A stretch of DNA of 43,500 bases from assembly GCA_938010435.1 (NCBI GenBank), contig CALLUS010000020.1, positions 1-43,500 on the forward strand, in the 5' to 3' direction. The position numbers were made by a program, and so were the translations under genes. Of this stretch, positions 33,068 through 40,933 are shown piece after piece. Numbering within the stretch: the stretch's first letter is position 1; every line of letters starts with the position of its first letter. Origin of the DNA: an uncultured Rhizobiaceae group bacterium (GTDB lineage: Bacteria; Pseudomonadota; Alphaproteobacteria; Rhizobiales; Rhizobiaceae). A model generated the notes under the pieces. That model saw nothing but the letters and a program-made list of their open reading frames with translations, did not search any database and was not told where the DNA came from.

Positions 33068-33747
33068 TGTGATGCCTTCCTGTTGGATAGAGTTTCCGCA
33101 TCTACGCGGTAGTTTATGACGACAAAGCCGAGCGGGTTTTTCCAGACAGCTTGTAGGTTTCGTTCTACTTTTGGTTTGAAGACGAAACCGACCGTTGCGA
33201 CAAAGTCTCGTTCGACTGGATTTTCGCCTTCGGTTTCGAGGGTTTTGCGGAACCGGACCTGGGCAGTTTTCGGCGTGAGAAGAGTGATGGAAATAATTGT
33301 GACGCGAACACGTGATCGGTCTGAATAGACTTTGGGCGGATAGTTTTCTGCGCCACGTGTCCAGAGCGTGATTAGTGTTGATTTAGCTTGTTCCTGTGAG
33401 CGGGTTAGAACATCTGGAATGCGTGTTTCATTGTCTGATGTGTCGTAGGTTTCACGATCAGAGACATAGCTGACGAGACTTGCTTGTCTGACGGCTTCCT
33501 GTTCAGAAAGACTGACGGGTCTGACTTGAACAATTTTCTCTGCTGCACCAGTCGTTTTATCGACCATTACCACATAGGGTTTGATTTCCTTCAGGGGCAG
33601 GAGGGCTATTACAACGCCCATGGAGGCGACAGCCAAGGCCAGAGCCAGGACGGCGACTATCATCCATCGGTTTCGTTGAGAGCGTAGCTGAAAGAAGACT
33701 TCATCTTCAAAGCTGTGTGCTGTCTCTTCAGCAGATCTCGTATTCAT
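33064..33747 (-). CDS. virB8: VirB8 inner-membrane assembly protein
   Basis: A 227-aa bitopic protein: a cytoplasmic N-terminus, one membrane helix at about 28-49 (MIVAVLALALAVASMGVVIALL) and a periplasmic NTF2-like domain with LKEIKPYVVMVDKTTG, then VSYVSDRETYD and VIISITLLTPKTAQVRFRK-like strands. It nucleates assembly with VirB9 and VirB10. The longer TTG start at 33759 is possible (AAAAGGAA precedes it); ATG 33747 is the plainer choice. It overlaps virB9 by four bases. Confidence 0.95.
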   Translation of the reverse strand: MNTRSAEETAHSFEDEVFFQLRSQRNRWMIVAVLALALAVASMGVVIALLPLKEIKPYVVMVDKTTGAAEKIVQVRPVSLSEQEAVRQASLVSYVSDRETYDTSDNETRIPDVLTRSQEQAKSTLITLWTRGAENYPPKVYSDRSRVRVTIISITLLTPKTAQVRFRKTLETEGENPVERDFVATVGFVFKPKVERNLQAVWKNPLGFVVINYRVDAETLSNRKASQ

Positions 33748-33782
33748 TCCTGTTCTCAAATTCCTTTTGGTTTGGGTGGGTA

Positions 33783-34940
33783 CTATTTACGTCCGCCATC
33801 AATGGCAGTTTGGGTTGAGGCGGCATCGCCAGCTTTGGATACCCGATCTGCGGCACCCGCTTTCATTGCATCCATTTGGATGGCTTTGTTATCTCCGGAG
33901 CTGCCGCTAGAGGAACCGCGTTGTAGAAAAGTCGGATCGCTGAAACGTTGTCGGTCTCTGCTCATGCGGGAGGCTTGGGTGACATAGGCTGCTGTTTGCG
34001 CGATACGGCCACCGCCATTGTCGCGCACATTGTCTGCTGCCTGTCGGCCTGCGTCATGGCGTGCAACGCCGCTATAGGCTGTTCTGACAGGGGCTGTGAC
34101 TGTATCTCGTGCCATGCGTCCAGCTGCGCGAGCTTCTGCGACACCTGTGCCTGTGGTGACAATTGTGCCGGCAAGCCCTGTGACCAATGATGGAATGTTG
34201 AACATCATGAAGATCGCGGCAAAGATCACGATTATAAAACCGGCGGCTTGCGACATTTCAGAGGCATTTTGAACTTCGGAGACAAGACCTTCGCCAACCC
34301 CGATAACGGCACCCATCACACCGGCGAGAACCAAAGGGATTAGAGCGAACCCAATCGTAAAGCGTGTCCATGATTCAAATAGACTGCGCGTTGCATTGAA
34401 CAACAAACAGGCGATAAAAATCGGAGCAAATGATACCGCCATTGCCAAGCCGACTTTGGCCAGTGCTGACACTAGAATTGCAACACATGCCATCATCGCA
34501 CCAAGTACGATCAAGACAACAGCGGTCAGACTTATTCCTAGCCATCCACTTTGTTCATTGGCCCGGTCTGAAAAATTGAAAATTTCAGTGACCATTTGGT
34601 CAAGTGCGGTGTTCAGATTAGGCGCGCTAGTCGCACTGATCAGTTCGGCGCCAATTGCTCCGGGCGTGTTGGTCAGAATGTTGTATATTGGTTGAAATTG
34701 AGACCATGATGTTGCAACCGACAACACCATCACATAGCGCACACCCCAGGTAACGTAGCTCGACATTCGAACGGGAACGAACTGAAACAGTGCATTGGCC
34801 GCTACCAATGCAAGGCCTACCAAACCACCCGCTTGTATCATTGTCGTGACTGGACCTGCAAATCCGGTGAACACTGATTCAGCATATCCGGCGATCGCTG
34901 CATCAATCGAATTGAGGGTATCTGCAATGTAACTGGCCAT
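33783..34940 (-). CDS. virB6: VirB6 polytopic channel protein
   Basis: A 385-aa inner-membrane protein of the VirB6/TrbL family, forming part of the DNA path. At least five membrane segments are visible, for example MIQAGGLVGLALVAANALFQF, VMLSVATSWSQF, LTAVVLIVLGAMMACVAILV, AMAVSFAPIFIACLLF and AAGFIIVIFAAIFMMF. Between helices 2 and 3 lies a periplasmic loop. The C-terminal 100 residues are polar, rich in Ala, Arg, Asp and Gly and cytoplasmic. ATG 34940 opens directly on ASYIADTLNSID; the longer frame to 34994 would overlap the neighbour and has no family likeness. Confidence 0.9.
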   Translation of the reverse strand: MASYIADTLNSIDAAIAGYAESVFTGFAGPVTTMIQAGGLVGLALVAANALFQFVPVRMSSYVTWGVRYVMVLSVATSWSQFQPIYNILTNTPGAIGAELISATSAPNLNTALDQMVTEIFNFSDRANEQSGWLGISLTAVVLIVLGAMMACVAILVSALAKVGLAMAVSFAPIFIACLLFNATRSLFESWTRFTIGFALIPLVLAGVMGAVIGVGEGLVSEVQNASEMSQAAGFIIVIFAAIFMMFNIPSLVTGLAGTIVTTGTGVAEARAAGRMARDTVTAPVRTAYSGVARHDAGRQAADNVRDNGGGRIAQTAAYVTQASRMSRDRQRFSDPTFLQRGSSSGSSGDNKAIQMDAMKAGAADRVSKAGDAASTQTAIDGGRK

Positions 34941-34954
34941 GGTTTGTGTTCCCG

Positions 34955-35404
34955 CTATTTGAACGCAGGTTCGACCACACCAAGTTGGGTGCAATACTTC
35001 ATGACTTCGGCTCGATCAGATGTGTGATAGCCGCGACCTGATAATTCCAACATATGAGGTCGGAGCTGCTTATTGCTCTTGCCTGCAAGTCCATCCGGAA
35101 TTCTTGCTGCAATAGCTTCCCAATCTCGTTTGCCTTCCAAACAAGATGTTTCTATTTTTTCACCAGCAGCACCCGCATCGCAAATACGGCGCATTTCCTC
35201 ATTTTCCCATTGCCATGCATAGAACGAGACTATTTTCCGCATGCCATTGTTATGTGCCAAATTCTGCATTGCTGCTTTGGCCGTCTCGCTCAAAAATGGA
35301 GCTCTTTCGCAATGAAAGTTCTTACCGTGATCTGCCAAGGCGGATTGTACGCCGAGCAAAACTATGCCTGTTGCTGCGATGGCATCGAGGGCAAATTTCA
35401 ACAT
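34955..35404 (-). CDS. exported protein within the virB operon, unknown
   Basis: A 149-aa protein between virB5 and virB6 that I cannot assign to a VirB component. It has an N-terminal signal peptide (ALDAIAATGIVLLGVQSALA). Four cysteines stand out (FHCERAP, RRICDAG, TSCLEGK, KYCTQLG), enough for two disulfides. No lipobox is present, so it is not VirB7, which is separately identifiable at 36135. It overlaps virB5 at one base (35404). Exported proteins such as EexN or TrbJ-accessory genes occupy this slot in some systems; this one shares no motif I know. Confidence 0.75.
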   Translation of the reverse strand: MLKFALDAIAATGIVLLGVQSALADHGKNFHCERAPFLSETAKAAMQNLAHNNGMRKIVSFYAWQWENEEMRRICDAGAAGEKIETSCLEGKRDWEAIAARIPDGLAGKSNKQLRPHMLELSGRGYHTSDRAEVMKYCTQLGVVEPAFK

Positions 35405-36138
35405 TAGTTGTCACCTGTTTTCATGAAGTTTCGGGAAGCCTGTCCATCGCGAGCACGATGCAAAGCTTGCATACCCGCTGCGTTGGTCTGGGCAGACTGG
35501 ACCCGAATAAGCTCTAGAATAAGGAAGGCGACTTCGGCGTTGACACGAGTGTTGAAATCCACACTTGCTTTAAGGTCGGTAGTGCTGTCGATTTGATCAA
35601 CAAGTGCGGTGACACGAGTAGCGGCTGAATTGGCACGTTTGTATGAATCGTCTGCCGTTGCAACCGCAGCCAGACCTGAACCAGCCAGAGAAGCAATTGC
35701 TTTGTTGGACGCAACATCTGAGCTGTTGAATGTGGAGAGGTCACCAAGACTGAACCGTGATTTAAGATCAGAAATCACGCTGTTCATATCACCAATATTT
35801 CCGGAAATCGCGGTGCCACTGATAGCTCCATCGACAATGGATTTTAGATCGGTCGCAGCTGTACGGGCGGTCTTTTCAGCCGCCCCGTTCAGGATACTCG
35901 AGATGCCTTTTGCACCAGTCATTGCCTGGAGGCGTTGTTGCATATTCGTAAATTGATCTTTGAGCGTAGTCAGCTGATTGAGTTGCTGCTCATAGTCTTT
36001 GATCTGCTGTTGAAGCGTCGCGATGACCTGGGCTATTTGCGAAGTATCAATAACCGGGATGCCCTGAGCGAACGAACCGTGAATGGGAAAACAGGTGAGA
36101 GACAGGACCAGGCCTGTCGTAGCTAGAAATTTCTTCAT
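35404..36138 (-). CDS. virB5: VirB5 minor pilus protein
   Basis: A 244-aa exported protein at the pilus tip in VirB systems. The signal peptide MKKFLATTGLVLSLTCFPIH ends near GSFAQ. A long coiled-coil follows (about 30-70, with QVIATLQQQIKDYEQQLNQL), the VirB5/TrbJ signature, and a second helical region (about 170-225). ATG 36138 follows AAAGG and overlaps the virB7 stop in ATGA; the 36186 frame adds a non-signal N-terminus. Confidence 0.88.
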   Translation of the reverse strand: MKKFLATTGLVLSLTCFPIHGSFAQGIPVIDTSQIAQVIATLQQQIKDYEQQLNQLTTLKDQFTNMQQRLQAMTGAKGISSILNGAAEKTARTAATDLKSIVDGAISGTAISGNIGDMNSVISDLKSRFSLGDLSTFNSSDVASNKAIASLAGSGLAAVATADDSYKRANSAATRVTALVDQIDSTTDLKASVDFNTRVNAEVAFLILELIRVQSAQTNAAGMQALHRARDGQASRNFMKTGDN

Positions 36139-36272
36139 GCTGCTGCCTTTGTGTTCTGATCTGAATTGATAGGTTCGTAGAGACACGCGCAGGGCGACGT
36201 GTACTCAGTTGGTATGGAGGCGCAGCTGGTCAGTGAGAGTGCTGCAATCAGGAAAAGTGTTGCTTTAAACAT
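36135..36272 (-). CDS. virB7: VirB7-like outer-membrane lipoprotein (45 aa)
   Basis: A very short gene between virB4 and virB5. The frame from ATG 36272 reads MFKATLFLIAALSLTSC: positive N-terminus, hydrophobic core and the lipobox LTSC with Cys17 as the lipidation site. Two more cysteines follow (SPCACLYEP), of which one could bond to VirB9, as in Agrobacterium VirB7. The stop overlaps the virB5 ATG in ATGA, and AAGGA lies nine bases before the start. A start three codons upstream (ATG 36281) would overlap the virB4 stop. The position is where small lipoproteins occur in several VirB operons. Confidence 0.8.
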   Translation of the reverse strand: MFKATLFLIAALSLTSCASIPTEYTSPCACLYEPINSDQNTKAAA

Positions 36273-36277
36273 TCGGG

Positions 36278-38632
36278 TCATTCCTTCCAGAATTCAGGAT
36301 TGTCTCTCCAATCAGCAGGTGCGCCTTCGCCCTTACCACCACCCAAAACCCGCAATAGAGGTCCAAGGGCATGGAGATCCATGTCTATGATTGTGCTGTC
36401 ATCACCGGATTGCATCAGCGCCAAGCGGTGCCCGATATTTGATTGCGTAAGAAAATCGCGTTCACGGTCAGTGAGATTGAGGGGCGCTAGCTCATCACGA
36501 GTGTTGCGATTGGAGGGATAGATAAGTTTGGTGGTGACGCTTTCGATAATAGCGCCGCCAGCAGCGCTTTCAGAAATGTGAGAGACACGTTGCGTGAGCA
36601 AAATAACTGCCACGTTCTTTTTTCGCATCGTGAGCATCCAGTCCTTCAGTCGGGACTGGAAATAGGGATCATCTAGAAGCTTCCATGCTTCATCCATTAT
36701 CAACAATGTTGGCCGCTCATCTTCAACGACCCGTTCGATGCGCCTGAACACATAGGACAGCCATGCAGTGCGAACATCGTCATTGTCGAAGATCTCTGTG
36801 AGATCGAAAGCAACCACGTCCGTATCAAAGTTCAGACTGTCTTTGCCCTTGCCATTGAAGAGCCATTCAAACTGCCCACCGTTGTCCCAACGCCCCAATC
36901 GAGTGTGCAAGTCTTTCTTATCATCAACGGCGCGTAGTTGTGATCGGAAATGCGTGATTGTCTGGAGGTTTTTTGCAGCCTTTGAATTATCTCGTGCTGC
37001 TTTCGCAAGAGCTTCTATTTGGATGGGCGAAAGCTCACCACCTTTTGGCTTAAGCATAGCGACAAGCCAATCTGTCAGCCATGCGGCACCGCGATCATCT
37101 GACTCTGCTTCAAATGGATTAAAGCCGGTGTTTTCACCCATCTTGACCGGAGTATAAATACCCCCGAGCGCGCGGATAGGCATTTCAAAACCCTGGTCTT
37201 TGTCGAAGACGATGATCCGAGGGTTTAAGCGCGTCGCTTGCGCAAGAAGGAAAGCTATTCCCAAGGTTTTACCTGAACCGGTCTGTCCCAGAACGAGTGA
37301 GTGACCGACAGTTCGCTCATCCTTTTGTCCAGCAAGATGAAAGTTCAGGCGATAGGGTTCTCCATTGCCGGTTGGTAAAATTGAAATGGCTTCACCCCAT
37401 GGAGATAGGGATTTTGGTCGACCTCTAGAGGCTCCATGGAGTGCGCCGAGCTCTGCGAAGTTTTGGGAGGATATCATCGAGGCTCGTGTGCGATAGGCGT
37501 AATTGCCGGGGTGCTGCGCAAAGAAGGCGGCACGTGCGGCAAAGTTTTCTCGTATCATCGCACCGCCCATACTAGTGATGGCGCGCGTGATGGTCCCAAG
37601 CGTATCATCGAGCTCTTCTTCGGAGTCGGCGAACACTGCAATTGTGCAGTGATGGTTTCCGAACGCTACGCGCCCAGAAGCTTGATCATCGGCAGCTTCT
37701 TCCAATTGTAGTTGGAGAGATCGAGCAGCGTCTTCTGCTGCCGCCATTTGACGTGAGACGCGCTGAATTTTTTGTAAGGCTTCAATTCGGTCTCCTGGCG
37801 TGAAGGTGTTTGTAACCACCATATCGACCGCGAGATCTAGGCTATCGAGAATACCCGCATATGTAGAAGCAGGATAATCCTTCAGCGTAATGATGGAGCC
37901 ATATTTTGTATTTCCGGTATGGGATCCAAAGACGGTGAAGGTGTCCCCAAAAAAGAACACAGGCGCATTGGCAATGAGATCATTGATGGGCGTAAACCGA
38001 CGACCAGGCGTGATCGGGGCATAGCCACCCGAGATTGTTGCACGCAGGAGCCCCAACCATTCACCACCGGAGACGGTCATTCGACGTGGTGAGGTTTTTC
38101 CAAGTGTTTCAATAAAGCCAGAGATGATTTGGTTTAGACGAACGACGCGTTTTTGAAGGTTCTCTTCATTTTGCCTTTTACCACCAGACAGCTTCGCCCA
38201 GAGACCAACAACCTTTGACGGTCTTAGTGTGAGCGTAACAAGTGTCGTTCTGTGTCGTAAGCCGGATACGCCGAGGTAATTCTGCCAACGCTGATCAACG
38301 GCACTGGCAAATTCCTTGTCTTCTGAAACTGGATCAAGCGATGGCTGGTTCTTTGTTGAGATGCGATGGATCGTAAATCCGACATCCGGCATTTGCTGAG
38401 AAACAAGGGATGAAAGCGCATCAGCAATTTCATCAATGGATGCTTCATCACTGGTCGATGCGCTCAAGCCATCAACAGCAAATGAAGACATGACGTCGCC
38501 ATCGCGCAATAACAAGGTCCGGTCATCGATGGCAGTGATATAGGGCAGGCTTCTTGCTAGAAGTTCTTCTGCTTCCCTATTTGGTTCACTGACCGATTTT
38601 TGGGAGAGAGAAATGCGGCTATCAAGCACCAT
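36278..38632 (-). CDS. virB4: VirB4 ATPase
   Basis: A 784-aa ATPase of the CagE/TrbE/VirB4 family, which powers pilus assembly and substrate transfer at the inner membrane. Walker A GQTGSGKT is at 449-456, Walker B LLIMDEAW at about 646-653, followed by the VILLTQRVSHI sensor motif. The N-terminal half has the VirB4 domain (FAVDGLSAS..., HRTTLVTLTLRP). The length is normal. It overlaps virB3 by 11 bases and has AAAGGGG upstream of ATG 38632. Confidence 0.97.
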   Translation of the reverse strand: MVLDSRISLSQKSVSEPNREAEELLARSLPYITAIDDRTLLLRDGDVMSSFAVDGLSASTSDEASIDEIADALSSLVSQQMPDVGFTIHRISTKNQPSLDPVSEDKEFASAVDQRWQNYLGVSGLRHRTTLVTLTLRPSKVVGLWAKLSGGKRQNEENLQKRVVRLNQIISGFIETLGKTSPRRMTVSGGEWLGLLRATISGGYAPITPGRRFTPINDLIANAPVFFFGDTFTVFGSHTGNTKYGSIITLKDYPASTYAGILDSLDLAVDMVVTNTFTPGDRIEALQKIQRVSRQMAAAEDAARSLQLQLEEAADDQASGRVAFGNHHCTIAVFADSEEELDDTLGTITRAITSMGGAMIRENFAARAAFFAQHPGNYAYRTRASMISSQNFAELGALHGASRGRPKSLSPWGEAISILPTGNGEPYRLNFHLAGQKDERTVGHSLVLGQTGSGKTLGIAFLLAQATRLNPRIIVFDKDQGFEMPIRALGGIYTPVKMGENTGFNPFEAESDDRGAAWLTDWLVAMLKPKGGELSPIQIEALAKAARDNSKAAKNLQTITHFRSQLRAVDDKKDLHTRLGRWDNGGQFEWLFNGKGKDSLNFDTDVVAFDLTEIFDNDDVRTAWLSYVFRRIERVVEDERPTLLIMDEAWKLLDDPYFQSRLKDWMLTMRKKNVAVILLTQRVSHISESAAGGAIIESVTTKLIYPSNRNTRDELAPLNLTDRERDFLTQSNIGHRLALMQSGDDSTIIDMDLHALGPLLRVLGGGKGEGAPADWRDNPEFWKE

Positions 38633-38897
38633 AAGTCACCCCTTTGCCTTTGAGGTATGAGGTACTGAGGGGGGTCACGCGCAAGACGGTGAAGATCACA
38701 TCAAAAATTCGAGGATCAAATGCAGCAAGCAAACGTAAGGCGACGTAACCTATGATGGCGCTTGCTCCGAAATAGATCAGCGAAAGCGTGGCTATGAATC
38801 CGCCTACAACCACGAACATCAACATGATGAAATAGGTCATCGGCAGTCCCATGAGTGAGACTGGTCTTGTTAGTCCTTTGAAGAGGGGGGTTGCCAC
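38622..38897 (-). CDS. virB3: VirB3 inner-membrane protein
   Basis: A 91-aa protein with the VirB3 layout: FKGLTRPVSLMGLPM before two adjacent membrane segments (about 20-58, FIMLMFVVVGGFIATLSLIYF and SAIIGYVALRLLAAF) and the ending DPRIFDVIFTVLR. It couples to VirB4. The start is GTG 38897, with AGGA seven bases upstream. Confidence 0.92.
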   Translation of the reverse strand: MATPLFKGLTRPVSLMGLPMTYFIMLMFVVVGGFIATLSLIYFGASAIIGYVALRLLAAFDPRIFDVIFTVLRVTPLSTSYLKGKGVTYGA

Positions 38898-38918
38898 GCT
38901 TTGTTCCTGAAATCTGAC

Positions 38919-39203
38919 TTAGAAGCCGGCCAAAATGGTTGCTGAACCGAATAGAATAACCAGACCAACGATGACCGATCCGGCATAGAGCCAATTCATT
39001 CGACCCATCATGAAAAGGATGCCGACAGCGGCAAGTGCAACCAAACCAAGAGCCCGTCCAACCGGCCCTGTAAGAGCGGTGCCGATTGCGGTTAGCATCG
39101 TTGTAATGGGTGACAAATCCTGAGCTGCTGCAGGTGAAATAAATGCCATAGCAGCGACAAATGTCAGCAGACCAAGCTTAGAATACGACTTCAAAATTCC
39201 CAT
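38919..39203 (-). CDS. virB2: VirB2 major pilin
   Basis: A 94-aa pilin precursor. The signal peptide (MGILKSYSKLGLLTFVAAMAF...) ends near SPAAA-QDL. The mature part has two membrane helices (ITTMLTAIGTALTGPVGRALGLVALAA region and AGSVIVGLVILFGSATIL), the VirB2/TrbC pattern. ATG 39203 has AAGGAGATG about nine bases upstream, inside the virB1 coding end. Confidence 0.92.
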   Translation of the reverse strand: MGILKSYSKLGLLTFVAAMAFISPAAAQDLSPITTMLTAIGTALTGPVGRALGLVALAAVGILFMMGRMNWLYAGSVIVGLVILFGSATILAGF

Positions 39204-39904
39204 ACGGATACATCTCCTTTGAGGGGGGCTTCTGTTTTTGTTTTTGGCTCTATTGGAGCGGCAACATTTTGAGGTTGGGTATTGAGTTTCTCGATGCCAG
39301 CCTTGGTCATAATCCAAGTCACATAGGCCTGTGTTTCCTTGAACGGAGGCACACCGCGATATTGTTTGACCCGTTCCGGTCCAGCATTGTAGGCAGCGAG
39401 TGCATGCTCCAAACTACGAAACCGTTTGAGCAGCAATGAAAAGTATTTGGCTGATCCGATTAGGTTTTGACGGGGGTCAAATGGATCGGTGACACCCATA
39501 TCGCTGGCTGTATCTGGCATTAATTGTCCAAGGCCCTTTGCGCCTTTTTCAGACACTGTAACTGGATTGAAGGCGCTTTCGCGTTGAATAAGCAACTCAA
39601 AGACTTCAATGAAAGTGAGAGCGTCGAGACCAGCTTGTCGCACTCCCTCGGAACCCGAAAATTGAACGGCGACCTCTCGTGTGAGTTCACGGAGTTTGGA
39701 AGATTTGGTTCGAGTGATCGCGGTTGGATCCACTTCGACAGCCGCTTGCGATCGTGTCTGTGTCTCTGTGACAGTCACTTTGCCTGCGGTGTCATATTCG
39801 AGCACGGTCGCATGGCTGTAAGTGGCAATCAGAACTGGAAAAACCGACAATACGGATCCCCAAAGCCCCATTTTGGTGGGGGAAAAACCTAACACACTTA
39901 ACAT
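39191..39904 (-). CDS. virB1: VirB1 lytic transglycosylase
   Basis: A 237-aa SLT-fold enzyme that opens peptidoglycan for the secretion channel. A hydrophobic N-terminus is followed by the transglycosylase core at about residues 95-190: LIQRESAFNPVTVSEKGAKG, LGQLMPDTASDMGV, DPRQNLIGSAKYF and ALAAYNAGPERVKQY. The catalytic Glu lies in QRESAF. The C-terminal 30 residues are Pro/Lys-rich. ATG 39904 follows GAGGGG; TTG 39916 is an alternative. Its last 13 bases overlap virB2 and contain that gene's ribosome site. It is the first gene of the virB operon. Confidence 0.93.
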   Translation of the reverse strand: MLSVLGFSPTKMGLWGSVLSVFPVLIATYSHATVLEYDTAGKVTVTETQTRSQAAVEVDPTAITRTKSSKLRELTREVAVQFSGSEGVRQAGLDALTFIEVFELLIQRESAFNPVTVSEKGAKGLGQLMPDTASDMGVTDPFDPRQNLIGSAKYFSLLLKRFRSLEHALAAYNAGPERVKQYRGVPPFKETQAYVTWIMTKAGIEKLNTQPQNVAAPIEPKTKTEAPLKGDVSVWEF

Positions 39905-40347
39905 GATGCCCCTCAAAGTCCTCTCAAACGCGGATCCGTTCAGTTGGTGTGATGATCAATTGGTCAGTAGTTTCGTGATCTGGGGTTAGATGTTTGGGGC
40001 GACAACTTTTGGCTGGGTTAAATATAAAACGCTTCATCAATACCTAAATCACTTCGTCAATTAAAAAGGCGCTGAAGAAGTATTAAAGTCAACGGAACCA
40101 ATACATTAAGTGACTTAAGAGAAACCGATGATTCAAATCTATAGAAGTCAGAACTAGGTAAATCGGCAATCGCTTCAATTGGATAGCAGCAAAAATAGAA
40201 ATCGTTTGTCGCCTGAACTCACCTTGGGATGTTAAAATTCAGATCGTTATTCTTGTGGATTGAATTCTTGAAACTCATCAAGAAGCCAAATCAAACGCTT
40301 CAAATCGAACGTGGAACTCGTCAAAAAAATCATCTATGAAGCCACTG
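39905..40347. other. virB operon upstream region
   Basis: 443 bases upstream of virB1 without a gene. It is AT-rich from about 40010 to 40330 and holds a pair of direct repeats (40025-40060). I could not fix a -35/-10 pair on the minus strand with confidence. Confidence 0.5.
40025..40060 (-). promoter_or_regulatory. 20-bp-spaced direct repeats upstream of virB1
   Basis: On the minus strand TTGACGAAGTGATTTA (40060-40045) and TTGATGAAGCGTTTTA (40040-40025) match at 13 of 16 positions and start 20 bases apart, two helical turns. Such spacing suits side-by-side protein binding. They lie about 120-155 bases before the virB1 ATG. The binding protein is unknown. Confidence 0.4.
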
Positions 40348-40365
40348 CGATCGATGCATCGATCG
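40348..40365. repeat. perfect 18-bp palindrome
   Basis: CGATCGATGCATCGATCG reads the same on both strands over all 18 bases. It lies six bases before the structured element at 40372. It could be a protein site or the tip of a cruciform; nothing assigns it. Confidence 0.7.
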
Positions 40366-40371
40366 TGGGGC

Positions 40372-40492
40372 TTAGTAACCCCGAGCACAGCTACCCGCAA
40401 TTGCCGGGTGGCGATGGCGTATGTCCAAGGCGCAAGCCCAAAGGTCATTGCGCATGAACCACTGTGCTCGTGTTACTAACACCCGGCTTGCG
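40372..40492 (+). ncRNA. candidate structured RNA / leader element
   Basis: TTAGTAAC (40372-40379) pairs with GTTACTAA (40472-40479), and CGAGCACAG (40382-40390) with CTGTGCTCG (40462-40470): 17 pairs with a small bulge. Inside are two arms: ACCCG/CGGGT (40393-40409, 7-base loop) and a longer arm ATGTCC (40421-40426)/GGTCAT (40443-40448) capped by GGC-GCAA-GCC, a GNRA-type loop. Downstream GGCTTGCG (40485-40492) is an exact complement of CGCAAGCC (40431-40438), so a pseudoknot or alternative fold is possible. A ribosome site and GTG start follow at 40522-40536. It may be a cis-regulatory RNA; an origin of transfer is another reading. I know no matching family. Confidence 0.45.
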
Positions 40493-40533
40493 TCGGTTGC
40501 CTCGAAAAAACTATGAAGTTTGGGAGGTTACCA

Positions 40534-40737
40534 GTGGCCGAAAATGATAACATGCAACAGGCGGAGTTCACGCAAGAAGGAAAACTGGTCGTTTCGTTGT
40601 CTACGAGTTTGATTGCTGGTGACATAAATTCCACATTTCGAACCATAAAAGAACATATGCTCGCCAATGAACTCAAGGTTTCGAAAGAAATCATTTTGGA
40701 GTTTGAAATTGCAAATCTCATTACTGGCAAATCTTAA
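40534..40737 (+). CDS. short STAS-like open frame, possibly truncated
   Basis: A 67-aa frame starting at GTG 40534, six bases after GGGAGG. It reads KLVVSLSTSLIAGDINSTFR and then EIILEFEIANLITGKS, which by eye resembles the first half of a STAS domain (strand, loop, helix, strand ending before the DSxGL turn). It stops where a STAS domain would continue, so it may be a remnant. Shifting by one base after EIAN continues for some 24 codons (SLLANLKAIMP...), which may indicate a frameshift. It directly follows the structured element, which could be its leader. Confidence 0.35.
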   Translation: MAENDNMQQAEFTQEGKLVVSLSTSLIAGDINSTFRTIKEHMLANELKVSKEIILEFEIANLITGKS

Positions 40738-40933
40738 AGCAATAATGCCAGTGAGCGGGGCGGCCTCAAAAACGGATATTGAAATCCGCTGATCAATAGA
40801 CATTCACTATTGAGTTCCACAATTTTCGGTAGATACGAAGCAGACACAACAACCAAGTCCTAGTGCTCAGTCGCAGGTAATAAATGTTCCAATATATGTT
40901 GCAACAGTGTCTAACCTAGCGTTTCTTAAACCG

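Noticed and set aside
40341-40410. Cobalamin riboswitch, suggested by GCCACTG and CCCGCAA
   Set aside because: The order and spacing of the boxes are wrong and the rest of the fold does not match.
40372-40492. Integron attC site
   Set aside because: The stem lacks the GTTRRRY/RYYYAAC core sites and there is no integrase nearby.
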